Shown piece by piece: positions 45,912 to 53,347 of a stretch of 64,000 bases of DNA. The notes beneath the pieces are model-generated. The model was not told where the DNA came from. It saw only the letters and a program-made list of their open reading frames with translations, and ran no database searches. The stretch is from Opimibacter sp041746735 (GTDB lineage Bacteria; Bacteroidota; Bacteroidia; Chitinophagales; Saprospiraceae), in assembly GCA_041746735.1 (NCBI GenBank), contig JBGTGP010000031.1, forward strand, positions 1 to 64,000, given 5' to 3'. The position numbers were made by a program, and so were the translations under genes. Within the stretch, counting starts at the first letter, position 1. Each line of letters starts with the position of its first letter.

Positions 45912-46029
45912 GAGACTTTATATTTCTTCTTCTTAGTTTGAAAAACCAAAGGAATACACTAAGAAATTGGAAGAAATCCGTAGAAAGTATCCCGAAAAAT
46001 TTGCGAAATGGAAAAGTAGCGAGGCATAA
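45904..46029 (+). pseudogene. Small basic ORF broken by an in-frame TAG
   Basis: An ATG at 45904 overlaps the TAA of the preceding gene. The frame reads MTKRLYISSS, then TAG at 45934-45936, then 30 open codons (FEKPKEYTKKLEEIRRKYPE and a Lys-rich end) to TAA at 46027-46029. The Lys/Arg/Glu-rich helix looks like a real protein tail. A point mutation in a short gene is the simplest reading. Confidence 0.45.
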
Positions 46030-46135
46030 CATTGGCTTCACACCATGGCGGATATGCCAAATTGTGAAATTTTTTCCTCAATGCAGATTTTTGCTATCTT
46101 GAAGATGAAAACCTGGAACGCCACGGCGTGAAGCC
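46027..46135. repeat. Large imperfect palindrome at the right edge of the defence island
   Basis: GGCTTCACACCATGGCG (46034-46050) is complementary to CGCCACGGCGTGAAGCC (46119-46135) at 15 of 17 positions, with a 68-base AT-rich loop. It is preceded directly by TAACATTG, the mirror of CAATGTTA at 38704. The form recalls attC sites of integrons (arms plus core TAAC), but the matching GTTR core on the far side is not evident. Confidence 0.55.
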
Positions 46136-46239
46136 CGGGTCGTCAGACTGTGCAATAACCTCTGATTTTTAACAAGTATTTTTTCATTTCCTCTTTTAAT
46201 TCCGAATCACTTTCTGTATATTTCGGAAAATCCACCATC

Positions 46240-46392
46240 ATGAAGTATGTACAGGGTTTCAACCGACAACAAGCGATATTATTACCTAACTGTATCGCCG
46301 GGGGATTCCGCTTCTATCTGACTGAGCGACTCTTACTCCTGGCGGCTATGCCTTTCGCTGCAGATAGATTAGCCTGCGTCAGTCGGGATTGA
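46240..46392 (+). pseudogene. Possible remnant of an IS1182-like transposase N-terminus
   Basis: A 50-codon ORF starts MKYVQGFNRQQAILLPNC, which resembles the first residues of IS1182-family transposases of Bacteroidota, and then departs from any transposase-like sequence. A TATATTTCGG stretch (46217-46226) lies just upstream and could have been the element's promoter. No inverted ends are seen. If real, it is a decayed fragment. Confidence 0.4.
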
Positions 46393-46532
46393 ACTTTCCG
46401 GTCATTAGCCGCAGATTTCGGACCCTGCTCATTTTTCCTTTTCTTTAAGGTCTGGTAAATGGAATTATTCATCGCTTTGGAATTCAGGAGCTATCTGAAG
46501 GAAGAACGTTAAAGCTACATGACAGACCGTAT

Positions 46533-47933
46533 ATGAAAGGAACAACAGTGACTCTTGCCGTGATCTTACTCTCCCTGTCCCTCTCCAGCCAGGACATCAC
46601 CGGTACATGGAATGGAATACTCGATGTCAAGGGAATGCAACTCCGCCTCGTATTTCATATCACAGCAGCAGCCGATGGCTATACGGCCACGATGGACAGC
46701 CCGGATCAAGGCGCCACCGGCATACCAGTTTCGTCCGTTACATGGAAGGATGCTACCCTGAGGTTGATTGTGGCAACAGCCGGAATCAGCTATGAAGGTG
46801 TGTATGGAGAAGACCAGATGATCACCGGGCAGTTTAAACAGGCAGGCTATACCTTTCCACTGAATCTTTCGAAAGCCATAGTAGAAAAAAAGGAGAGAGC
46901 CAGACCCCAGACCCCACAACCTCCCTTTCCCTACTATGTGGAGGAGGTGGAGTTTGACAACCCCGGTGCCGGCATCACCCTCGCCGGTACTCTGACCACT
47001 CCGGATAAGGCAGGCAAGAGTCCGGCCGTGATCCTGATCTCCGGCAGCGGTCCGCAAAACAGAGACGAAGAGATCATGGGCCACAAACCGTTTCATGTGC
47101 TTGCCGATTACATGACGCGAAACGGAATAGCCGTGTTGCGATATGATGACAGAGGTACGGCATCTTCTACAGGTGATTTTGCAACAGCAACCAGCGAAGA
47201 CTTTGCAGCAGATGTAAAAGCCGCGATATCCTTTTTGAAGCTGAGAGAGGATATCGATCCGAAGCATATCGGTTTGATCGGACATAGCGAAGGCGGGATC
47301 ATTGCACCTATGGTGGCTGTTCATTCCCCGGATGTTGCTTTTATTGTGCTGCTGGCCGGAACAGGTATACCCGGAGAGCATTTACTGCTGATGCAACAAG
47401 GCCTGATCGCCAAAGCCATGGGCCAGAGTGATGAAGACATAGAACAAGCTCAGGTCAATAATGCACTGATATTCAAAATGGTCGTTCAGTCCACAGACCA
47501 CGACCAACTCAGGCGGGATCTCACGACATATCTGAGTGAACTATTTGATCAGGTAGAGAACGTGTCCTTGCCGGAGGGATTCAGCATGGAGCAGTATATC
47601 GCCCTGCAGGTAGAGCAGGTCACGTCACCATGGATGCAATTCTTTCTCCGGTATGATCCGGCCCCGACCCTGGAGCAAGTGAAGTGCCCGGTTCTGGCCC
47701 TGAATGGCGAAAAGGACCTTCAGGTGCCACCGAAAGAAAACCTCAGGGCCATTCGCGCTGCTTTAGAGAAAGGAGGTAACAGGGATTATATCACACTTGA
47801 ATTGCCGGGTCTGAATCACTTATTTCAGGAATGTGAGACGGGCTCGCCGGATGAGTATGCGGTCATCGAACAGACCTTTTCTCCGGCTGCCCTGGAAGTT
47901 ATATTCAAATGGATACAACAACAGGTTCGGTAA
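46533..47933 (+). CDS. Secreted alpha/beta hydrolase (peptidase S9-like or esterase)
   Basis: 466 residues with a signal peptide (MKGTTVTLAVILLSLSLSSQ). Residues about 20-115 form a small beta domain (GTWNGILDVKGMQLRLVF) often found in front of such hydrolases. The catalytic domain (about 145-460) has S252 in LIGHSEGGIIAP as nucleophile, a YDDRGTASSTGDF oxyanion region and an NGEKDLQVPP Asp and a LPGLNHLFQE His near the end. The family includes esterases and peptidases; the substrate is unknown. It is GC-rich like the main chromosome, so it marks the end of the island. Confidence 0.8.
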   Translation: MKGTTVTLAVILLSLSLSSQDITGTWNGILDVKGMQLRLVFHITAAADGYTATMDSPDQGATGIPVSSVTWKDATLRLIVATAGISYEGVYGEDQMITGQFKQAGYTFPLNLSKAIVEKKERARPQTPQPPFPYYVEEVEFDNPGAGITLAGTLTTPDKAGKSPAVILISGSGPQNRDEEIMGHKPFHVLADYMTRNGIAVLRYDDRGTASSTGDFATATSEDFAADVKAAISFLKLREDIDPKHIGLIGHSEGGIIAPMVAVHSPDVAFIVLLAGTGIPGEHLLLMQQGLIAKAMGQSDEDIEQAQVNNALIFKMVVQSTDHDQLRRDLTTYLSELFDQVENVSLPEGFSMEQYIALQVEQVTSPWMQFFLRYDPAPTLEQVKCPVLALNGEKDLQVPPKENLRAIRAALEKGGNRDYITLELPGLNHLFQECETGSPDEYAVIEQTFSPAALEVIFKWIQQQVR

Positions 47934-48089
47934 AAACCTGTCCCGAAATGCCTTGTGTCTCTTGTTCCTTATGGATGAAGCACCTCTGCCTATCGGGTAG
48001 AACATGAATTACTCTATATTCGTATCAACACAAAGCAGCCCCGGAAAAAACAGGAGATTCGATGATATGTCCATACCAAACCAAGACCG

Positions 48090-48809
48090 TTGAAGGAACT
48101 CGAAGATTATAGCTGGTTTCCTCCGGCGTTGCGCAACTTCCAGACGGAGTTTATCGGCTTTGTGGTCTCCACGTTCAGGGTGTACCAGCCTTTCATCCGG
48201 CATCTCAGAACGCTGGCACTTCCCTCACAACCCATGACAGATCTTTGTTCGGGAAGTGGTGAGCCGGCGATGACCATCTTCAGAGAAAGCCAACTCTTTA
48301 CGCATCTGACCCTGACCGATAAGTTTCCAAATCCTCCTGCGTCCACGGGCGATGCCATCACCTATGAAAATGAGATGCAGGATGTACTGGAGATGGAGTT
48401 CCGATCCGGCAGATGTTATACTATGTTCAATGCCTTTCACCATTTTACGGATGCGGAAAAAGTACAGATCACGGATCGCCTGCTGGCCTCCGGCAGCATG
48501 GCCTTTTTTGTAGAGATTCTCGAACCCCGTGTGGATTGTTTTTTGAAAGTCATTTTTTCAACGACGCTCGGCGCTTTGATCATCACGCCGTTTATTCGAC
48601 CATTCTCGGTGTGGAGGTTGTTCTTTACGTATATCATCCCGGTCAATTTGCTGACCATCACTTATGATGGGATCGTGTCCGTCTTCAAGTCGGGATCGCT
48701 GAAACAGTACCGGAGGTTGTTTGCCGGAGCAGGAGAAGCCATACAGGTCCAGCGCCTCACGACCGGATGGACCCCATTGATTGTGATCCGGATACAGCCA
48801 GTCGCATGA
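48090..48809 (+). CDS. Class I SAM-dependent methyltransferase, TTG start
   Basis: 239 residues. The frame has a stop at 48063-48065 and no ATG before the first motif, so the TTG at 48090 (TTGAAGGAACTC) is the best start. The SAM site is DLCSGSGEPAM (motif I), then FNAFHHFTD as a motif IV-like strand. A hydrophobic stretch (about 150-190) may associate with the membrane. It overlaps the UbiA gene by four bases (ATGA). With a prenyltransferase next to it, it probably methylates the prenylated aromatic product (quinol or tocopherol-like). Confidence 0.75.
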   Translation: MKELEDYSWFPPALRNFQTEFIGFVVSTFRVYQPFIRHLRTLALPSQPMTDLCSGSGEPAMTIFRESQLFTHLTLTDKFPNPPASTGDAITYENEMQDVLEMEFRSGRCYTMFNAFHHFTDAEKVQITDRLLASGSMAFFVEILEPRVDCFLKVIFSTTLGALIITPFIRPFSVWRLFFTYIIPVNLLTITYDGIVSVFKSGSLKQYRRLFAGAGEAIQVQRLTTGWTPLIVIRIQPVA

Positions 48810-49708
48810 GGTTCGTATCTGTCCTTTGGCGTTTCAGCCGACCGCATACCATCATCGGTACGATCGTGGGGATCTATACATTGTACCTGCTGGTTTGCGG
48901 AGCGCATCACACATCCTGTGTATCCTATCTGCTGATGGCCCTGCTTATCGGCATCACCTGCAATATCTTCATCGTGGGGATCAATCAGATCGCCGATGTG
49001 CCGATCGACAGGATCAACAAACCGTATCTGCCCATTCCCTCAGGTGATCTGACGGTGGAGCAGGCCAGGATCATCGTATATACCGCCATCGGGATCAGCT
49101 TGTCGGTGGCGCTGTGCGTGTCGCCGTACCTCTTTATCATCATCGCTCTTTCGGCGGGAATGGGTTGGGCGTATTCGATGCCACCTTTATACCTGAAGCG
49201 ACATCATCTCACAGCCGCTCTGGCGATCACATTTGTGCGGGGCATCCTCCTCAATGCCGGAGGATTTATGGTCTTTCAATACCTGGTCCACGGGACGCTC
49301 CACATGCCCGGCGATGTCAAGTTGCTCACGATGTTTATCGTCATCTTCAGTATCGTCATTGCGTGGTTTAAAGATCTGCCGGATATGAAAGGGGATGCCA
49401 AATTCAATATCAGGACCTTTGCCATCCTGTATTCTCCCAGGACTGCGCTGATCCTGGGGCATGTATTGGTCGGTTCGGCCTATCTCGTCACGATGGGTAT
49501 ACAATATGTCGAAGGCAGAGCCTCCGGTTTTTCTTCAACGGATACGCAGGTTCTTTTCTACGGGCATATAGTATTGTTTGGTCTCTTTTTAATAAATGCT
49601 TTTACCATTCGCCTGCATGATCCGCTTTCGGTCCGGACGTTTTATATGCGCTTTTGGTATTTCTTTTTTGGGGAATATCTTTTGTATATTCTTGCCTATA
49701 CGGTGTAA
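48806..49708 (+). CDS. UbiA-family prenyltransferase (homogentisate-type)
   Basis: About 300 residues from ATG 48806, coupled to the methyltransferase by ATGA. The first active-site motif is N60-x3-D64-x3-D68 in NQIADVPIDRINKP, which is closest in pattern to homogentisate phytyl/geranylgeranyl transferases. A second acidic motif, FKDLPDMKGD, follows. About eight to nine membrane helices are visible. It joins a prenyl diphosphate to an aromatic ring at the membrane. Homogentisate as acceptor is inferred from the motif style, and menaquinone-type acceptors are the main alternative. Confidence 0.82.
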   Translation: MRFVSVLWRFSRPHTIIGTIVGIYTLYLLVCGAHHTSCVSYLLMALLIGITCNIFIVGINQIADVPIDRINKPYLPIPSGDLTVEQARIIVYTAIGISLSVALCVSPYLFIIIALSAGMGWAYSMPPLYLKRHHLTAALAITFVRGILLNAGGFMVFQYLVHGTLHMPGDVKLLTMFIVIFSIVIAWFKDLPDMKGDAKFNIRTFAILYSPRTALILGHVLVGSAYLVTMGIQYVEGRASGFSSTDTQVLFYGHIVLFGLFLINAFTIRLHDPLSVRTFYMRFWYFFFGEYLLYILAYTV

Positions 49709-49739
49709 GTTCTTATTCGGGGAGGATTACCTGGATGGT

Positions 49740-49850
49740 GGAGGTTAGGAGGTTAGGAGGTTAGAAGATTAGAAGATTAGGAGGTTAGAAGTTGAGAGGT
49801 TGAGAGGTTGAGGAGTTGTGAAGGTTGAGGAGTTGTGAAGGTTGAGAAGT
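49740..49850. repeat. Degenerate octamer array GGAGGTTA / GAGGTTGA
   Basis: Units of eight bases: GGAGGTTA three times, GAAGATTA twice, GGAGGTTA, GAAGTTGA, GAGGTTGA twice, GGAGTTGT, then decayed copies to about 49850. It is the reverse-complement form of the CTCAACCT array at 27992. Confidence 0.85.
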
Positions 49851-50042
49851 TTAAGGTTTAGGAGTTTTGTTTATTTGAAAGGATAACTCGACGATCCTGA
49901 TCATAAGCCCTGAAGGGGCGACATCATCCAGCGAAGTGGTAGAGCCCTTCGCTATCATGTGGCGTCCTATACACAACCCGACCCGCACCATCCCGCAATT
50001 AAAAAAATCCTTCGATGAGTGGAAGACCCTGTGACGCCAAAT

Positions 50043-50257
50043 TGTTCGAGCACCCCGGTGAAATGTTTCATGGCACAACAAGACTCTTCAGGTAGAAATC
50101 AAATGATAGAAACAGAAAAATGAAACACATACAAGCGTGACAGCAATCGGGTCGCCTTCGCTAAAGCTATGGCGACCGAGGTGAGTTTTTGGCGTCACGA
50201 GCTTTTTGGTTCTTTTTTGCGGGAAAAAAGAACAAAAATCCCCTGACGAAGTCAGAT
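50043..50257 (-). repeat. Composite dispersed element, copy B
   Basis: Reads on the minus strand from ATCTGACTTCGTCAGGGG through the T-rich tract, CTCACCTCGGTCGCC, GCTTTAGCGAAGGCGACC and GTCTTGTTGTGCCATGAAAC to GGTGCTCGAACA. It matches copy A at 27637-27924 in word order, with copy A carrying an extra internal piece. Confidence 0.85.
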
Positions 50258-50425
50258 CATACTCTTTCCAGCGAAAGCGCACGAGCATGGTAACTTTTTT
50301 CGGTGAAAAGGTAGACCCTATCGAATAGGGATTGAATCATGTCGCTCCATGCGGATTGAACACCTTGGTGGTCAAACATGCAAACGCCTTTTGCGTTCTG
50401 CCTTTTATTATCTTTACCCGCTTAG

Positions 50426-51829
50426 ATGGAAGGGAAATTCAAACGCCAACTGGCTGCGATCGTGTTTACGGATATCGTAGGGTATACGCACCTTATGCAT
50501 ATCAATGAAGAACGCGCCCTGCTGCTGCGCTCCCGCCACCGGGCGGTCCTGACCGCACTGCACGAAAAATATGACGGAGAAGTCATCCAGTTTTTCGGCG
50601 ACGGTACCCTCAGCATTTTCCACAGCAGTGTCAATGCCGTCGAATGTGCAGTGGAGATGCAGATCGAGTACAAGAAAGACCCCGAAGTACCTGTCCGTAT
50701 CGGGATGCATGTCGGGGATATCAGCTATGATGGTACCGATGCCTTCGGCGACGGACTCAATGTCGCAGCCCGTATCGAGCCCTTGTGTGAGCCCGGCGGC
50801 GTATTTGTCTCCGAACGGATCTACGAAGACATCCGCAATCATGCCTGGCTGCAGGCCATTCATGTCGGCAATTTTCAACTCAAGAATATAGCCGGGGATA
50901 CGCCCCTGTACGCCATCACCTCCAAGGGGATGGCACTGCCAGTCGTTCGCCAGCAGACCGCACCGCCACCTGCAGGCCGCCGCAAGCAACCCTCATCCTC
51001 CGCCAACTATTCGCCCCCTTCACCCCCTCCGGTACTGATGGATGGCAAGTCGAAACACGTAGCCGCAGTTCTTGCGTTTTTCTTCGGCCTATGGGGTGTG
51101 CACAGGCTCTACCTGGGAAGGCGCTTCTGGGGTATCTTCAACTTCGCCGCATTTTTTATTGCACTGCTTATTACCATCGAAGAGGGATTCCCCTGGTTTT
51201 TGGTAGCACTGGCTATATTGGCGTTCGTGGAAGGCCTGCTCCTCGCCGTCATGCCCCATAGCGAGTTTGATGAAAAATACAACAGCGGCGTACCCTCTTC
51301 CAGAAAGGAGCGTAAAGCCATGAAAGCGGAAGAGAAACGACGCCAGCCCGAACCCGCACAAGCCCGCAAAGCCCGCGGTAACTATATCATCAAGGATGGT
51401 TTTATTGCGTATCGCTCCGGTCAGTATGATCAGGCCCGGAAGTTTTTCGAAGATGCCTTGCAGTATGATTACAATGACCCGCAGACCCATTTTATGCTGG
51501 CATGTTGTCACGCGCTCAACAAAGACGCCAAGCAGGCCTACTTTCATCTGGCCAGTTCGGTGGATTTTGGCTTCCAGGAATTTGAAGAAATTTATCACAA
51601 TGAAGCCCTGACCTGGCTCAGAGAGCAACCCGATTTTGATGCGTTTGTGCAAAACGGCTACCGCCAGGTGTCCTACCTGGGTTCTCCCAAACCCGACCTC
51701 CTGGAGTCAAAAAGCTATTATGATGCGACAATCCTCGACCGGATTGCTGATCTGGGAGAGTTGCTGGAGAGAGGGGTCATCACCCGCGATGACTTCGATT
51801 CGCAAAAGAAATCCCTGCTGGGACATTAA
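50426..51829 (+). CDS. Class III nucleotide cyclase fused to TM2, TPR-like and SHOCT-like domains
   Basis: 467 residues. The cyclase homology domain (about 5-165) has metal-binding D16 (FTDIVGYT) and D59 (FFGDGTL), and the transition-state pair N and R in DGLNVAARIE. The usual adenine-selecting Lys in the VxK-x2-GDG position is a Gln (EVIQFFGDG), so the base preference (ATP or GTP) is open. A Pro-rich linker leads to a TM2 domain (about 205-285: two helices around WGVHRLYLGRRFWG), a helical repeat of TPR type (about 330-385) and a C-terminal SHOCT-like helix pair (LLERGVITRDDF). It should be anchored in the inner membrane and make a cyclic nucleotide. An octamer-rich, non-coding region precedes it. 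Confidence 0.85.
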   Translation: MEGKFKRQLAAIVFTDIVGYTHLMHINEERALLLRSRHRAVLTALHEKYDGEVIQFFGDGTLSIFHSSVNAVECAVEMQIEYKKDPEVPVRIGMHVGDISYDGTDAFGDGLNVAARIEPLCEPGGVFVSERIYEDIRNHAWLQAIHVGNFQLKNIAGDTPLYAITSKGMALPVVRQQTAPPPAGRRKQPSSSANYSPPSPPPVLMDGKSKHVAAVLAFFFGLWGVHRLYLGRRFWGIFNFAAFFIALLITIEEGFPWFLVALAILAFVEGLLLAVMPHSEFDEKYNSGVPSSRKERKAMKAEEKRRQPEPAQARKARGNYIIKDGFIAYRSGQYDQARKFFEDALQYDYNDPQTHFMLACCHALNKDAKQAYFHLASSVDFGFQEFEEIYHNEALTWLREQPDFDAFVQNGYRQVSYLGSPKPDLLESKSYYDATILDRIADLGELLERGVITRDDFDSQKKSLLGH

Positions 51830-51872
51830 CAATCATTTTACGCTCCGGCTCTGATTTTCAAGGGAAAATGGC

Positions 51873-51880
51873 TACCTTTG
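51873..51880 (+). promoter_or_regulatory. Promoter -7 box TACCTTTG of Bacteroidota type
   Basis: TACCTTTG followed by C matches the TAnnTTTG -7 element of Bacteroidota sigma-ABfr promoters. It lies 42 bases before the ATG of the CBM48 gene. A matching TTG -33 element is not clear. Confidence 0.55.
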
Positions 51881-51921
51881 CGGCCTGAAACAGATGTTTT
51901 CTAATTGAAAATCAACAAAAT

Positions 51922-52230
51922 ATGAGTCTTAAGAAGCAATTTTTGAAGTCCAAGCCGGTCTGCAAGGTGACATTTACGGTCGATGCCGACCTTCTCGAAG
52001 ACGCTAAGGAAGTCGCCGTACTCGGTGAATTCAACAACTGGGATCCTACCGAAGCTGCTATGCGCAAGCTAAAAAACGGATCCTTTACCAAAACCCTCGA
52101 ACTCGAAGCAGGTCAGGAATATCAGTTCCGCTACCTCGTAGACGGCCAGCGCTGGATCAACGAACCGGAAGCCGACAAATACACGTATAGTGGTGTGGCT
52201 GCTGAAAAAAACAGCGTCGTATCCCTCTGA
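51922..52230 (+). CDS. CBM48/AMPK-beta-like glycogen-binding domain protein
   Basis: A 102-residue protein that is almost a single CBM48-type domain: VAVLGEFNNWDPTEAAM is the N-W-D core of the carbohydrate site, followed by LEAGQEYQFRYLVDGQRWINEPEAD. This domain binds glycogen or alpha-glucans, or acts as a protein interaction module in AMPK-beta. No catalytic domain is present and none is adjacent. It has its own promoter box upstream and a strong terminator downstream. Confidence 0.88.
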   Translation: MSLKKQFLKSKPVCKVTFTVDADLLEDAKEVAVLGEFNNWDPTEAAMRKLKNGSFTKTLELEAGQEYQFRYLVDGQRWINEPEADKYTYSGVAAEKNSVVSL

Positions 52231-52258
52231 TTCCGTCTCCACGAATTATTATTCCACG

Positions 52259-52294
52259 AAAGGCAGTCCCGTTGATCCCCGCGGACTGCCTTTT
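52259..52294 (+). terminator. Rho-independent terminator after the CBM48 gene
   Basis: AAAGGCAGTCC (52259-52269) pairs with GGACTGCCTTT (52283-52293), with a 13-base loop and a T run. It lies 29 bases after the stop codon. Confidence 0.85.
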
Positions 52295-52309
52295 ATACGT
52301 CATAGTGTT

Positions 52310-52317
52310 TATTTTCG
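52310..52317 (+). promoter_or_regulatory. Possible -7 box TATTTTCG in front of the first ATP-grasp gene
   Basis: TATTTTCG is a variant of TAnnTTTG, 25 bases before the ATG at 52343 and just after the terminator. It would start the ATP-grasp cluster transcript. Confidence 0.35.
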
Positions 52318-52342
52318 CACCTTCATTTCAACTCACATCCGC

Positions 52343-53305
52343 ATGAAAAAAATCGGAATCCTATTTGGCAAAGAAAATTCCTTCCCTCCCGCTTTCGTCG
52401 AGCGTGTTAACAGTAAAGGCATCAAAGGCGTCACTGCTGAGTTTGTCACCGTCGAAGAACTCATCCAGGGCAAACCCTCCGGATATGCTGTCATCATCGA
52501 CCGCATCAGCCAGGATGTTCCTTTTTACAGAGCGTATCTGAAAAATGCAGCCCTCACCGGTACCGCGGTCATCAATAACCCATTCTGGTGGAGCGCAGAT
52601 GAAAAGTTTTTCAACAACTGCCTTTCCGAGCACATTAAGGTTCCGGTACCCAAGACGGTACTCCTGCCCTCCAACCAGCGGCCGGATGATACCTCCGAAA
52701 TGTCCTTCCGCAACCTCAAGTTTCCTCTTGACTGGGAAGGCATCGTCGAGTACCTCGGTGGATTTCCACTCTATATGAAACCCCACTCTGGTGGCGGTTG
52801 GAAGAGTGTTTATAAAGTCACCAGCTTTGAAGATCTTTTTGCCAAATACAATGAGACCGGCCAGCTCGTGATGATGCTGCAGGAAAATATCGATTTCGAT
52901 GCTTATTTCCGTTGCTATTTTCTCGGGGGCGACCGTGTACGGGTCATGCCCTACGAACCCCGCAATCCGCATCACCTTCGCTATATCGACAAACCCGCCA
53001 TCGATGATCCAAAACTGATGAAGGAAATCCACAAACTGGTACTGAAGATCAATCATGCGCTGGGCTATGAATTCAATACGGTTGAGTTCGCCGTGCGGGG
53101 TGGCATTCCCTATGCTATCGATTATTGCAATCCTGCACCGGATGCAGACCTCAGCAGTGTCGGCGAGGAGAACTTTGAATGGGTCGTCGAGAATGCTGCC
53201 GAAATGGCCATAGAAAAAGCATTGGCCCATAAAGCCAATAAATCCCATATCAACTGGGGTAATTTTATCAAAACCTCCGTGGAAGGAAAAATTCCCAGAT
53301 CGTAA
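52343..53305 (+). CDS. ATP-grasp ligase-like protein (first of three)
   Basis: About 320 residues from ATG 52343 (MKKIGILFGKENSFPP); the reading frame runs in from the CBM48 gene but the terminator and ATG show where it begins. ATP-grasp features: YMKPHSGGGWKSVYKV (ATP-binding Lys and Gly-rich loop), then VEFAVRGGIPYAIDYCNPAPDADLSS with the metal-binding E and N. This resembles RimK/ATP-grasp amide ligases of the D-Ala-type. It likely joins a carboxylate to an amine with ATP. It heads a tight plus-strand row with the amidotransferase and a second ligase. Confidence 0.82.
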   Translation: MKKIGILFGKENSFPPAFVERVNSKGIKGVTAEFVTVEELIQGKPSGYAVIIDRISQDVPFYRAYLKNAALTGTAVINNPFWWSADEKFFNNCLSEHIKVPVPKTVLLPSNQRPDDTSEMSFRNLKFPLDWEGIVEYLGGFPLYMKPHSGGGWKSVYKVTSFEDLFAKYNETGQLVMMLQENIDFDAYFRCYFLGGDRVRVMPYEPRNPHHLRYIDKPAIDDPKLMKEIHKLVLKINHALGYEFNTVEFAVRGGIPYAIDYCNPAPDADLSSVGEENFEWVVENAAEMAIEKALAHKANKSHINWGNFIKTSVEGKIPRS

Positions 53306-53347
53306 TCTTTCAGGTACAGGATTTGTTATCCTTAACTGAGTTTTAAT

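Larger units (their letters stand above)
49709..50425. other. Long repeat-filled spacer
   Basis: About 715 bases without a gene: an octamer array at 49740, a spacer with GCCCTGAAGGGGCG at about 49909, the composite element copy B at 50043-50257, and its flanking CCCTATTCGATAGGG hairpin (about 50317-50331). The cyclase gene follows. Confidence 0.6.

Noticed and set aside
46027..46135. Palindrome considered as a complete attC site
   Set aside because: The arms pair well, but the far-side core (GTTR...) matching the near TAAC core is not visible, and no integrase gene is in the window. Kept only as an attC-like palindrome.
46566..47381. 271-codon open frame on the minus strand
   Set aside because: It is opposite the alpha/beta hydrolase with a full catalytic motif set; no domain or start signal supports it.
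48067..48093. ATG at 48067 as start of the methyltransferase
   Set aside because: It is in another frame and ends after eight codons at a TGA; the methyltransferase frame has its own stop at 48063, which leaves the TTG at 48090.
49850..50100. GCCCTGAAGGGGCG stretch considered as a tRNA or riboswitch
   Set aside because: No cloverleaf, anticodon arm or T-loop sequence was found, and no known riboswitch core matches.
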